Shown here piece after piece: positions 48,776 to 61,072 of a stretch of 64,000 nucleotides of DNA; the stretch's first letter is position 1; the number at the start of each line of letters is the position of its first letter. The translations under genes and the position numbers were made by a program. Source of the DNA: Adenanthera pavonina (taxonomy: Eukaryota > Streptophyta > Magnoliopsida > Fabales > Fabaceae); contig JAIVEN010000004.1 of NCBI GenBank assembly GCA_026686845.1, forward strand, positions 18,384,827 to 18,448,826, given 5' to 3'. The notes beneath the pieces were generated by a model. That model had not been told where the DNA came from and did not search any database. It saw only the letters and a program-made list of their open reading frames with translations.

Positions 48776-51191
48776 TGTAACACCCTACCTCCTGACACCT
48801 CAACAATTAACCAAAAACTTCAAAATCCAACTAAATACAACCTAAACATCTTAAAACAACTCCTCAAAACTACGGGGCAGTGGAAAAGAACTCAAAAATG
48901 CTAGAAATCGGGTTGGGGTCGCGGCCTCTATAGTACCACCGTGGCTCCGGCCTCTCCTATTCTGCATACGCTCCTGTCTCCACTGATGCCGTGGCCTGGT
49001 CTCTAGTGCCACAGCGCCACCCTCTGCTTTTCATATCAGTAAAACTCCACACCTGGGGCGGACTTTCGACATGCATAACTTTATGCTCCGACCTCCGATT
49101 GACTCGATTCTAACTCCTACAAGTCAATCTAGTCCCAATCTATCCATAGATACCAACTTCACCTTAATCTAACTCCGTAGGAGATTTTGGACCCTTGACA
49201 CCATTTTGGTTACTTATTGACCAAAACTCACCACTAACCACCTCTAATTGCCACCAAAGGCAACTGATCGCTCAAAGATCATTCATACAGGTCCAAACCC
49301 CCTTAATTAACTTGTTCAAAGAGGTTTCACCCCAAAGGAACCACTCTTCTGAGATTTGACTCCTTGGAACCCCTACTTGACAAATGGGCTACAGGTCCCA
49401 AAACACACCAATCAGGCCCAATTCCAACTTTCATCATACATAACACATACACACAACATACATAACCATACATACATCCATCCATAACAATCCTTATCAA
49501 TGTCATACATCCCTTACAAAACCTTTTACCCTACTTGGCACAAGATACATATCCAAAATTACAAATACTATATTGACTATTACCACGTACGTAGCTACTC
49601 CCACGTCTTCTCCAGACTAGTGCCAGAACAGTCACTTGAAAGGTTAGTTCATGGGAGAGGGGTATGAGACAATGTCTCAGTAACTGGGGACAACCACACA
49701 CACACATATATATACATATATCTCATACAACTCAAGAATGCAATGTGAAATAAATGGAATGCATGTCTCCCTCACACATAACTGGAACCACGGGCTATCA
49801 TCATAACAGGACATTGCGTATAGGTAATTTCCTTCTAACAGTCGGTGAAGACTGATTCCGGGACATTACCAAGCTTACCTCCCATTAGTGCACCCAGCCA
49901 AAGGTAACACTAATGTTTGGACTGTGGCTCTCCTTCCCCTTTCCCACCATGAATTGGCAGTGATATAGGGAAGGTGTAGTCCACTACGTGCCTTTCCCCT
50001 CCTGGCCATAGGAGGCGATTTAGCTGCAGGGATCCCATCCTTATCCTCCCTAATATATATCATCATATATCATATCGTCATCACCACCCAATCCACTATG
50101 TATCAAAATCTCCCAATGGCATGTGGTGATCCTCATGTATCATCATATCATCATCATCATCATCACAATATCATGTATGCATCATGTCATGTCATGTCAA
50201 TATCATCGTCATAATCATCATAATCATCACAAATATCATCTAGCTATGTGCATACCATGATATATATATAGAAAACAGTACACACAACATATCCATATCG
50301 TGGTATGAAAGAACTATGCATATATATACAGATATACGTACTTTCATACAATACAATACAAACAAACACTCGGTTACCTTAGGTTGTCAATACCACACTC
50401 ACATGAGTTGCACAAGCTTTCTTGAACGCCAATCCCACGACTAGCCTTCTCCGAGTAGTCAAACAACCTTAACAATACCATAATACCTCAATTAACCACA
50501 TATACCAAATATCCAAACATCACAATTCAACCGCTTTAACCTAACCTAAGGTTTCAACATCCCTTTCATGTATCATTAAGCTCCTAGGAACCATTCAAAC
50601 ATCATGCAATTCCACACAACTCAGATTCCTCATGCTCTCAACCAAGAAAAACCTAGGGTTAAGCTCTAAACACATAATCCCTTCAAAACTTACACCCAAG
50701 CAACAAGAGCACTATAACATACTTTATTATCCCCATTTCATCCATTTCAATCAGTAGATTTCATCCCAAACTAGAAATTCTGGCATATAACCGAAAAACC
50801 CCAAATTTCAACTGAAGAAAATGGAGAAGGAGGAGTAGAGAACACTTACCAACTTGAATCCAAGCTTCTAAGGTCCGAAAATCGCTCCTAGATGCCGAAA
50901 AACTCAAACCCTAGCAAAGCTCCTCATCACTCCCTTTGTTTTCTTTCTTTCCGATCATCTGAAATGATTCGGATTTAAACAAAAATCCTGAATCTCACCG
51001 TGGCTCCAAGACATCTCATCGCAGCACCACTAAGTTCAACTGAAACCATGCCACTGGACTCGCTCTCGCCGTGGAGGCTCTGCTTCAAGCCGTGGCGTGA
51101 AGTTCTATTTTCCTCCACTTGAGCCTTCCTCCACCCTATTTTCCTCTCTCCTAAACACAATGCTAAGAAAAATATTATGAGGGGTGTTACA
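48776..51191 (-). mobile_element. Gypsy-type solo LTR with GCAAG duplication
   Basis: 2416 bp, TGTAACACCC to GTGTTACA, flanked by perfect GCAAG (48771-48775, 51192-51196). Same family and orientation as 22682-32068: TGAGACAATGTCTCAGTAAC, gene-free ATCATCATC tract and a CTAGCAAAGCTC...CTCC block near the start of the LTR. It splits the copia integrase. Confidence 0.9.
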
Positions 51192-51990
51192 GCAAGCAAT
51201 CTCACAAACACTTGGTTGCGAGTTAACAATAAACAAACATGCAACCATTTAGTCGATACATTAATTAAAATCATAAAATATCTAAATGGTCCACATGGTG
51301 GGTGGATTGGCCCACAAATATCTCCTTGTATATGCTCTAAAAAGCATACTGATTCACTCCTAATTTTAGTTGGTGATGGCCGAATAATCAGTTTTCCTTG
51401 GAAACAAGTAAGACATGAGAAACTATTATATTAAAGAATCTACTGGCTCTTCAAATTATATCCATGTGTATTTTCTATTATCCTTCACATCATAATTGAA
51501 CAACTGGTCATGCCAAACAAGAAACATAGGATTTGTAAACTTCTAGTTTACAATGGCAAGTGATTCAATTGTAATAATATAAATGTAGCACAAACTAAAG
51601 GAAAATACGAGTAATTTTTCCAATACACATCTTTCATTTGAGATAGTTCTTGTAATATAAAGATATTCAACATCGTTTTGATTAGTAGTCTTAATATGAT
51701 ATCCATTTTTGTGGATATCTTTAAAGCTCAATAAATTTCTATGAGAGTTAGAGGAATATAGTGCATCATCAATTTGCAATTTCATTCCTCTTTGTAATGT
51801 TCTGTTGGCTCTTCCAGAGCCTTCAATTAGTTTTGTACTACTGGATATGGTACTAACATAGGCTTCTCACATTATTAAATTTGAATAATATTTCATATCT
51901 TTGAGAATTATATGCGTTGTAGCACTATCCGTAAGGAATAGATTCTCGTGGTTAATGTTGGTGCTGACCGATGAAAGAGTCATTCTTTAA
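51192..51990 (-). pseudogene. Copia protease, GAG-pre-integrase and N-terminal integrase remnant
   Basis: Minus-strand reading gives FLTDSATTHIILK (protease-type D-S-A), NSHRNLLSFKDIHKNGYHIKT (protease to pre-integrase segment) and a further frame with CLFRAYTRRYLWANPPT-like remnants of the integrase core before the nested LTR. Several stops and frame breaks are present. Confidence 0.65.
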
Positions 51991-52199
51991 GGACATTAAA
52001 CGGAAAAAATAAATAAATAAGAGAATATGTAAATCATAAATTCATAAACATTCAATGTTCTAACAATGCTTGAAACATAAGTTCCAATGAAAAGAAACAA
52101 CTTAAATGCTTTAGAAAAGACAATGCATAAAATAAAATATGCTAATATAATTTATTTTTTTGTAGACAATTTCATCACCAATCAAGTGGTCAATCGTTC

Positions 52200-53160
52200 C
52201 ATCTGGATCAGTAAAAAAATCAGCAACATCTAAGTAGGAGACATCCATATTTATATAATCAGAATCACTATCATAGGATGCAAAATTTGCTCCATCTTAT
52301 TTTCCCTTTTAAGGAATTCTTGATAAAGATCAATAAGGTGCTTTGGGGTATGACAAGTATGAAACCAATGACCAATTCCACCACAGCAGTAGCATTTATT
52401 TTCAATATTTTTGTTGTTTTGTCCACCTTTTCTCTTATTATTTTCTCAATTTGTCTCTTTGGGTGGAAATTTGTGTTCTGCATATTGTCACTTTGACCTT
52501 ATCCTCGTCCACGACCTTGATCACGACCGCATCCATGACTACAGTTAGGAATATGACCACAAACCACGAGATTGCCCAAAAGTGTGGCTATCATGAGTTG
52601 CTACATTCAATTCAGGGAATAGAGTAGTACCAGTGGGGTGTGACTCATGGTTTTTCATTAAAAGTTCATTGTTTTGCTCAACAATCAAAAGACATGATAT
52701 CAGTTCAGAATATTTCTTAAAGTCCTTTTCACGATATTGCTGTTACAGAAGCATATTGGATGCATGAAAAGTAGAGAATGTTTTTTCTAGCATGTTAACA
52801 TCAATGACTTTTTCTCCACATAGTTTGAGTTTAGAACTAATTCTAAACATAGCTGAATTATAATCACTTACAATTTTAAAATCCTATAAGCACAGATGCA
52901 TCCATTCATAATAGGCTTTAGGAAGAATGATAGTTGTTAGGTGGTCAAACCTTTCTTTTAGGCTTTTCCAAAAGACACGGGGGTCTTTTATTATAAGGTA
53001 CCTAACCTTTAACCCTTTATGGAGGTGGTGATGTGGGAAAATCATTGCCTTTGCCTTTTCTTGTTCGGATGCGGTATTCTCTTCTTTAATGGTCTTGCCA
53101 AGACCATTTGCATTCAAGTGAATTTCAGTATCCAAAACCTAGGATAAGTTTCTTTCCAGT
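52200..53160 (-). pseudogene. Copia gag with CCHC zinc knuckle, broken
   Basis: The frame at 52884-53135 carries EQEKAKAMIFPHHHLHKGLKVRY, then DPRVFWKSLKERFDH and LPKAYYEWMHL, a UBN2-type capsid. Further downstream (about 52340-52440) a frame reads CYCCGGIGHWFHTCH, the nucleocapsid knuckle. The intervening frame is interrupted by several stops. Confidence 0.8.
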
Positions 53161-53519
53161 AATATCCAGTGCTACAAATTCAAGTTTTACTAGGTTTGAT
53201 ATATTTATCCTATAAAAGAAATAATAAATAAGTTAGGACTCATTTACTGAGAATAATTTTATGATTTATGAAAAATAAAATTTATTTGCATTCAATAAAT
53301 AAATGAGAATAGCTAATATAGCAAACAATAAAATTTATATGTGAACACACAATAACCTTTGATATGGGAGAAAAGAAAATAGGACATATAGAAGGAGGTA
53401 ATTAAGTATCCTCAATAATAAGAAAATCACTTAATAAGAAGTATATTTTATTTTATTTTACCCCTTTTTTTCAATTTCCAATGGTATAGAACAAAAATAA
53501 CAAACATATAATTTTAAGC

Positions 53520-53691
53520 AAGTAATAAATAAATAAATAAATTTAAATGTAGATATCTTTAGGATCTACTCTGTATTCTATGTGGATAGCTTCAAGATCT
53601 ACTTTATATCCTATGGGGATATCTTCAAGATCCACTCTATAAATTTGAATGTAAATATCTTCTAGATTTACAATATGTTTTATGCGAATAT
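53520..53691. repeat. Short tandem repeat in the copia leader
   Basis: Units of about 45 bp (variants of ATCTTTAGGATCTACTCTGTATTC...TATGTGGATA) recur at least four times before the nested LTR and twice after it (56338-56450), so the repeat was split by the insertion. Confidence 0.6.
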
Positions 53692-56337
53692 TGTAACACC
53701 TTATCCTAACAAACCTTCTAACTTAATCAAATACTCCAAGAATGAATCTAACACAACCAAAATGCCTCGATTTTACCTCTCAACATCTGAGCAATTGAAA
53801 AACACTACAAGACACATCGAGAACACTAGAACAACCATGATAGAGTACAAGGCCACGGCCGCTACAATACCACCGTGGTGCTGGTGCTCTCAGGTTCCAG
53901 CATTGCCAAAATAAAGGGTCTGGTGCTGTGGCCTGGCCCTAGTTCTGCTGCACCCCCTGCTGATGCCAAATCAGCAAAAACTCAATTTCCTGGGGTGAAA
54001 TTCCAACGCTCATAATTTTATGCTCAGACCTTCAACTGACCTGATTCCAACTCCTACAAGTCAATCTTGTTCCAAACTAACCATGAACACTAACTTCATC
54101 TTAATCCATCTCCGTATGGAGATTTTGGACATTTAACACTCTTTTTGCCACTTTTTGACTAAAAATTGTAACTTTGCACCTCTAATCGCCACCCAAGGCA
54201 ATTGGGCACTCAGGGACCATTCACATAGGTCTTAATCAACTTAACAAACTCGTCTAAATAGGTTTCATCTGAAAGGAACCACTCCCCTGAGATTTGACCC
54301 CCTTGAACCCCAAATTGACATAATGGGCTATTTGCCTTAGAACACACCAACAAGGCCCAATTCCATCTTTGGGCTCATATATACTACTATACTAACCCAA
54401 CATTACTTCCAACCACACCTGTTTCACAGTACACCATACTCATCATGATCAACAACATTCCATAACATTCATTATCATCACATGCATATCGTACACACTT
54501 CATCATTACAATCATGCAGAATCTCATGGCAATTACAAACTCTATCTTACTTGGCACAAAGTACATAGACCATACAATCATACACTACTATGACTTAGTA
54601 TTCACCAATGCCGGAGTAGCTATGCTTCCCTTGTCTTCTCCTGGCTCGTGCTAGAACTTTCACCTGAAATGTTAGTTCATGGGAAAGGGGCTGTGAGACA
54701 ATGTCTCAGTAACTAGTAACAACCACATACAATATATAAATACGGATACACTCAATCATGCACATGATGCAATAAAATGCTAATGAATGGTATGCATGTT
54801 CTTTATAATATATGGCTAGAACCACGAGTTGTCATCATCACAAGACAGTTGATAGGAGATTCCCTTCTAATAGTCAGTGAAGACTAATTCCAAGATATCA
54901 CCAAGCTCACCTTACCCTAATGCAACCAGGCCAAAGTTTACACTAGAGCTCGAATCGTGGCTCTCCTTCCCCTGGACCACCGCGAATTGGTGGTGATTTA
55001 GGGAAGGTGCATCCCCAAATCCACTACCACTCTGGGTCTCCTGGCCATAAGAGAAGATTTAGTGATAGAGATGTTTCATCATATCATCGTATCCACTGCC
55101 TCCTAGCTCTCCCAGGGAGAGGATTTCACGACAAGGATATTTTATCATATCATCATCTCATCTCATATCATCATCATCACCTCAACATCAATCTCTCACT
55201 ATGCAATAATATAGTGATGATATAAATGTCATTCCAACATGCCTCGAAATGCATACACATATATATATCATCACAATCATCATATGGACATGTTAGCATG
55301 CAATGGTATGGGGATGTTACAACATCATACATACACAACTTATACAATCATCCTATCTCGACTAGCCGTAGGCATACCATAATAAGTAGAAAACTATACA
55401 CATACAAAATCAATATCGTGGTATGAAAGGAACAATCATATATACATATATATATTAACATATAATCACATAACACAAACACCTGGTTACCTCAGGTTGT
55501 CAATACCAAATACATGCGATTCCATGAGCTTCTTGGGTTATCCGACACACTTGTACTCTTCTGGTAAACCAAATAACCTTCAAAATATCATATTACCTCA
55601 ATTAACACAAAATACCATTTAACCAAAAACCACAATTCGACTATTTAGGCCTAAACCATGGTTCCAACACTATTTCCATAAACCAATTAGCTCCTAAAGA
55701 CCATTCAAATTCTAATCAATCACACACATCTTGGATTCCATACTTCCTCTAACAATTTCAACCTAGGGTTAATTTTAAATCATGCATACTTCTTCTAAAA
55801 CTCACACCCAAGCATCACAACCACCAAAATACACCTCATTAATCCCATTTCTTCCATTTTAATTGGTGGATTTTGGACAAGATCAAAAATTCCAACATAT
55901 GCCCAAAAAATCCAACTCAAACCAAAGAAAAATTGAGAGGGAGAAGTAGAGATCACTTACACACAAGAATCCAAGATCCAGCAAGCCGAAAATCACTCCC
56001 AAAGGCTAGAAACTTCAACCCTAGGAGAACCTCTCCGTCACTTCCTTAATTTGTTCCTCTTCTTTCATCCCACTGAAATATTTCTAGTTTATACAAAATT
56101 TTCCATGCTTGTCGTGGCTCTAGTAAGCTCGTTGTTGCATGGATGCTCTCAACCTGGAAAATTTAACCAAATTACAGTTCTCTCACCATGGCAGTCCTGC
56201 CTCACGCTGCGGTGTCGTGCTCCTCTATTTCCAATTTGAGCTTTTCCTTAATCCTGACCCTTCTAGTACTGCACACAATGCAATTACATTCAGTTAGCTA
56301 GAGACTAAGCTTGAGATCATGTATGAGGGTTATTACA
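53692..56337 (-). mobile_element. Gypsy-type solo LTR with AATAT duplication
   Basis: 2646 bp, TGTAACACC to TTATTACA, with AATAT on both sides (53687-53691, 56338-56342). Same family and orientation as 22682-32068. It lies in the leader between the 5' LTR and gag of the older copia element, in a local repeat made of TTTAGGATCTACT...TATTCTATGTGGATA units that continue at 56338-56460. Confidence 0.9.
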
Positions 56338-56829
56338 AATATCTACAGGATTCGCTTTATGTTTTTATGTGAATAACTTCAGTATCCACTTTATATTCTA
56401 TTTATGTGGATAACTTTAGGATCTAATTTATATTCTATGTATCTATTTTTTTGAGGAATTTAATTGCGCCCCATACTTCTGGATGTGGCATATCTTTTTT
56501 CTATTCTCAATAGATAAAAGGAATTTCTTTTTTTATCATTCAGAGAGATTGAGAAGAAAAAGAATAAGAAAGTAATTGTACAAAGAATTAATTTGACAAA
56601 TAAATAGTAGACGAATGTAAAGAACTTTAACAAGTCTAACAACATATATTAAATAAAAGTATCTAGATGATGAAGATTGGCTCATTATATCAGTAAGTGT
56701 GCTTACATCTCTTTTAGAGATATTCATTGGCATGAGTATTAATCTCCAATCTCATGATGATAGATGTATGTAAAATTAAGAATAAAATCACCTACCTTAT
56801 GATAAAAGCTGGTTATCATGCTGATAACG

Positions 56830-58732
56830 TGTTATAAAATAATGAAGAAGAGAAGAGAGAGAAATAGAAGGAGAGAGTGAGAGAAGAGAGGGAGCCTTTT
56901 AATTGATTGATATGTTGAATCAAGTGTTTTGATGATTCCAAACTAACTTTCCAGAGCTTGGAGAGAAGATATCAAAGGAGCACAAATGATCTCAAGTGGA
57001 GAAATTCAAGAAAAACCATCATAAGAATAGATGTAGAATCTACAGTCATGTTTAAATTGAGTAAAAGACTTTGAATTGGCAAAAAAGATGCTTTAAAATT
57101 ATGATTCTATGTTAATCCATCAAATATTTGAAAAACACCCACTAACAAATGAAGTTTGAAACATTTATACTGATATGCTGTTTTGAAAATTCAAACTTTG
57201 GCTTTGAAAATTTGAATTTCGTATTGAAAATGAACAAGTTTGAAAAGAGCCTTCTCTAACAGATGAACTTTGACTTGAGAAATTCAAATTTTGATACTTG
57301 TTTGAAAAGAGCTTTCTTTGACAGATGAACTTTGCCTTTTGAAAATTCAAATTTCAGACAAAATACAACTTATGAAAAATGAAAAATTCATCTGAGGATA
57401 TGTCAAAGTTCATCTGAAAACTGAGTTTGGAAAGAACATCAAAATGGCTCACTGACAGACGAACTTTAAACATGAAAATTTGACTTTTAGAAATAAAGCT
57501 TGTGAGTCTGTTATAATGATATGTTGACATATGAATGATAGTATTCAGAAATTCGAACATTGTATTAAGTCTGAAAAGAGGCCTCTCTGATAGATGAACT
57601 TTGCATTTTGAAAATTCGAATTTCGAATAGATGAACTATTGTGCCTTATTGAACTGCCCACTAACAGATAAATTTTGAATATCAAAATTCAAATTTTGAA
57701 GGTACTGTAGCAAAATGGAACAACTGTTCATACTTTTTAGAAGAACTTTAAACTTGAAAATTTGTATGTTGCAACATATAAATATTTTTCAAAGATCAAA
57801 ATTTGAACTTTGCTTCATGAACAGACGAACTTCAAAAATTCAACGTCGAAGTCTTTAGTTTTCGATCTCTGTGAAATTCGTTTGTTGACCAATCGAAATT
57901 CGAACTTTGAGTGTCAGGAGCATTAAATGCGGTTGGTGAATGGATAGTTTTTCAGAGTAACCATTGGGTAACTTCTCCAACGGATAGATTTTGTTTCTAA
58001 CATATAGTTGAGACCTAAATCTATAAATATAACATCATTTGAAGTTGTAGGTAACAATTTTAACTTTGTCTATACTGAAACTCTGCCAAATCATCTACTC
58101 AAAGTCCCTTACTCTCTCATACTTTAATATTTGTACTCCAACTTTCATATACACTCTAATTAAGAGAGTTTATTCATTGTAAATAATCTTATCTTCATCT
58201 GGAAGAAAGATTTTCTTGTGAGGGGATATCACAAGGGATTAGGGAAGCACTTAGCTAGAGTGCAAAGAGAGAGAAAGTGTGAGCTCTAAAAACAGAGCAT
58301 CAGCGTTGTACTGTGGCATTTGCAAGAAGCCCACTAAATTTTTTCAAGATAGTGGAAAATCTCAAGTGGTGGCTTGGGAACTGGACATAGGTCAAGATTG
58401 AGAGACCGAACCAAGATAAACATCTGTGTCTTCCCTTCTCTATTACTGCTTTTACTGATTATTCATTTATACTTTGTTTTACTATCACCTTTGCTTTCCT
58501 CACTTTCTTAAAGTTTTACAGAAAATTTTAATCTTCCCAATTCACCCCTCTTGGGAAGCCAACATATCTAACATGATGTATAGAATACAACTGAGATGTT
58601 TTCTATTTATAAGCACATGTTTACAATTGAAAATCCGCAAAATAATAATAATGAAGATAATATGAGATATTTTGGGATAACTAAAGATATAGGGGGATAA
58701 TGGATAACTACCATAATCTATTATTCATAACA
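56830..58732 (-). repeat. 5' LTR of the nested copia element, split by a solo LTR
   Basis: 83 bp (56830-56912) plus 154 bp (58579-58732) equal 237 bp, the same as the other LTR. The adjacent CATGCTGATAACG (plus strand, 56817-56829) is the usual word next to many plant copia LTRs and is the primer site. Confidence 0.88.
56913..58573 (+). mobile_element. Copia-type solo LTR with near-perfect TGATA/TGATG duplication
   Basis: 1661 bp, TGTTGAATCAAG to ATATCTAACA, flanked by TGATA (56908-56912) and TGATG (58574-58578); the undisturbed LTR at 43794 reads TGATA here. Same family as 8947-10582, same orientation. Confidence 0.88.
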
Positions 58733-58737
58733 AGGAG

Positions 58738-59462
58738 AAAGTAATTATTGGGGTCCCTTTTATAAAATCAATCACATTCTTTTGCTTTTTTTGATATATT
58801 GTTAATTAAGTCATGTATTGAAAAATTATTTTGATAAAAAATAAAGTTATATTTAGATAGATATTATATGATGTATTAATATTTTTTCCAATTTACCTTA
58901 GCTTTGATTAAAAAGTGAGAAAAAAATACAATTTAATATAATTTTTTACAACATAGTGAATTAATTAATTTGAAAGTCCTTTTCTTAATTATGGTTAAAA
59001 TTTTTAAAACATGTTTCATATTATATAATGAAGAGATTTATTTTTGTTTATGAATTTAAAGAGGAATTTAGAATCTAATATAAAACAAGTGATAAAAGAT
59101 AATACCACTCCCAAAAAAAAATAATGAATTGAATCATTTAAAAAAAATAAATCGCAATTGTGAAGCAAAAAGTTTGGGAAAACAAAAAATTAAATCATAT
59201 TCTGGAAAATTATATGATTTAAGTTTAAATTTGAATGATTGAAATTTTTTTTAATTGAAGAGGTCCTTTCATGTTATTTTTGTTATTATTTTTTTTAAAG
59301 ATTAGGTCTTTTTGAAAATCAAAAGGAATGAGAAGCTTCTATGAAGATGCAAGAAGAGATTCTTTTGCATTTTAATAATGTAAAGCAAGTTACATTATTA
59401 ATAATTATTTATTTAAAATGTTATAAATTTTATATTTTATCTTGTATATTTTTTTGAGGGGT
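58738..59462. other. AT-rich DNA, nothing recognised
   Basis: Poly-A and poly-T rich, no open frame of note, no repeat matched within the window. Confidence 0.5.
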
Positions 59463-59822
59463 ATGACATCCCAAGAAAGTTAAAATATTTAGAAATATAT
59501 AGAAATTTTACAAAAATAGATAGACACCGTTTTACGTGAAATAGGGCAAAGAGATCATTTTTCTCGGTTAGACAGAAAATGAGAAAATTATATTCTTACT
59601 CCTAAAGAAGTTCAAAAATGACATCCATATCCCTAAATTCATGAAAAATATGAGGAAGAAATAGAAAAGTTCTTGGGAAAAATTATACCTAATGACTTAA
59701 AAGTTTCAGAAATTATAATTTAACCTAGGTTAGGGGCAATTTTGTAAATATGTAAAAATACTGTCAAAACGAAACTCTCGACGAGATAAGTCCAATGACA
59801 TATGGCACTGAGGGTGCCGAGT
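59463..59822 (+). repeat. Fragment of the second gypsy-type LTR family
   Basis: Reverse-complement match to about 13240-13629: TGACATCCCAAG start, AAACGGTGTCTATC/GATAGACACCGTTTTACG, AATTATACCTAATGACT, and GTCCAATGACATATGGCACTGAGGG. The match is cut off at 59822 by the CACTA end; the rest of this LTR is presumably beyond the transposon, outside the window. Confidence 0.75.
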
Positions 59823-59859
59823 CACTACGCCATATATGAAAATAATAGACGCCTAATAG

Positions 59860-60116
59860 TAGGCGGTTATATAAAAAAACGTTTTAAAAAAATAAGTCTG
59901 GGATTTGTAGGCGGTTATCTAAATAACCGCCTACAAAAAGTTAACATTTGTAGGCGGTTTAGTATATAACCGCCTACAAATCCAATATTTAATTAAAAAA
60001 AATAAAATAACATAGTAGGCGGTTATTTTAAGAACCGCATACTTTTATGTTAATTATAATAATAAAAATTAAATTAATAATACCAAAAGTATGCGGTTAT
60101 TTGTTATAACCGCCTA
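59860..60116. repeat. CACTA subterminal hairpin array
   Basis: Nine copies of TAGGCGGTT or close variants. Eight are paired as four hairpins at 59908-59933, 59951-59976, 60016-60041 and 60090-60116, each with ~10-bp arms and a short loop; one unpaired copy is at 59860-59870. Subterminal repeats of this kind bind the TNPA-type protein in En/Spm elements; that role here is inferred. Two arms read TATGCGG in place of TAGGCGG. Confidence 0.8.
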
Positions 60117-60737
60117 CTTTGGTCCCTAAAACTTCAATTTTGAGCAATTCCCATTGGCCTCCACATACACAACTCTTTCCAAGCTCCTTATTGACTCCAC
60201 AGAAGTTCTCTCCCTTTAGCATTCTCCGGCTTCTTCAAGTTCATGTCACCATTTTGCGGCTTCTTCAAGATCGTGTCCATATTCGCTCTCTCCAACCTCC
60301 ATCTTCTGGTTCTGTGCTTGCTTGCTCACTGCGTTGGTGGCTTGTCAAACTTCGTGTTCATGCTCTCCATCTTCGTGTTCATGTTCATGTTTGTGTCCGT
60401 GTACTTGTTCGAGTTTTGTAGCTTTCGTGCTCTGTGTCGATGGCTAGTCCAAGTTCGTTCGTGCCTCCAATCCTGGGTTACCAGAGAACACAACTATTTT
60501 GAATTCCTACAGGTCAGAACCTCACCTCCACTTTTTTGTTTCCCATCAATTTCTCCTTCCATTTGTCATCCCTGCTCATGATTCGATGTATGCCTTCTAG
60601 GTGTTTGCTAAAATGCCTATATGAGATATGTTCCTAAATTTCTTGTAACCGCTTTGTTCTTCATAAATCCAAATCATTATTATTGCTTACGATTTGTAGC
60701 TGCTCTGTTGAAAGGGTTTTTGGGGATGGGTTGTAGA
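60117..60737 (+). other. CT-rich leader-like segment of the CACTA element
   Basis: GC-richer, pyrimidine-rich DNA with repeated CGGCTTCTTCAAG and CTTCGTGTTCATG words. Open frames at 60119-60421 and 60243-60581 overlap in two frames and show only low-complexity Leu/Val/Phe runs, so coding is not supported. It may be an untranslated first exon of the element's gene. Confidence 0.35.
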
Positions 60738-61072
60738 TTAGGGCGTGAAATTTGAATTGAACGGTGAACAGGAGGGTGAGTTTGGGATGATGCAAGCACC
60801 ATCGACATCATCTGCACTCTCCCACTGATAGCATCTAATTTTATTCTCGAGAAAAGCATAGTCGTTTTTATATTCCAGACACTCTCTGAGAAATGATGAA
60901 TTTATAGAAACACTGAAAATCTGGTCCTTGCTCTTATGAAAAAGAAAAGACAAGAAAAGAAAATCTGGTCCTTGCTGTTATGAAAAAAAGAAAAGAAAAG
61001 ATAATCTTATAGTATCTCCCAACATACAGGTTGCTTTGAGATTCATATAGCGATGTCTTATAAAATTGGAAC
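60738..61072 (-). other. Intron-like DNA beside the ABCG fragment
   Basis: Starts at a GT donor after the Walker A exon. It contains a duplicated AAAATCTGGTCCTTGCTSTTATGAAAAA segment (60918-60950 and 60961-60990). The 71-codon frame at 60738-60953 matches no part of ABCG that I recognise. Confidence 0.35.

Larger units (their letters stand above)
43794..58732 (-). mobile_element. Ty1/copia element with 237-bp LTRs, opened by four solo LTRs
   Basis: LTRs at 43794-44030 and 56830-58732 (the latter split) and a perfect AGGAG duplication at 43789-43793 and 58733-58737 define the borders. Minus-strand order: LTR, primer region, gag with zinc knuckle, protease, integrase, reverse transcriptase, RNase H, LTR, so all copia domains are present though broken. 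Removing nested LTRs at 44984-46827, 48776-51191, 53692-56337 and 56913-58573 with one duplication each leaves 6352 bp. The two LTRs differ at roughly 25 of 237 sites by hand count, so insertion is old. Confidence 0.92.

Noticed and set aside
60119..60581. Two overlapping Leu/Phe/Val-rich open frames as a gene
   Set aside because: Low-complexity reading of CT-rich repeats in two frames at once, with no domain.
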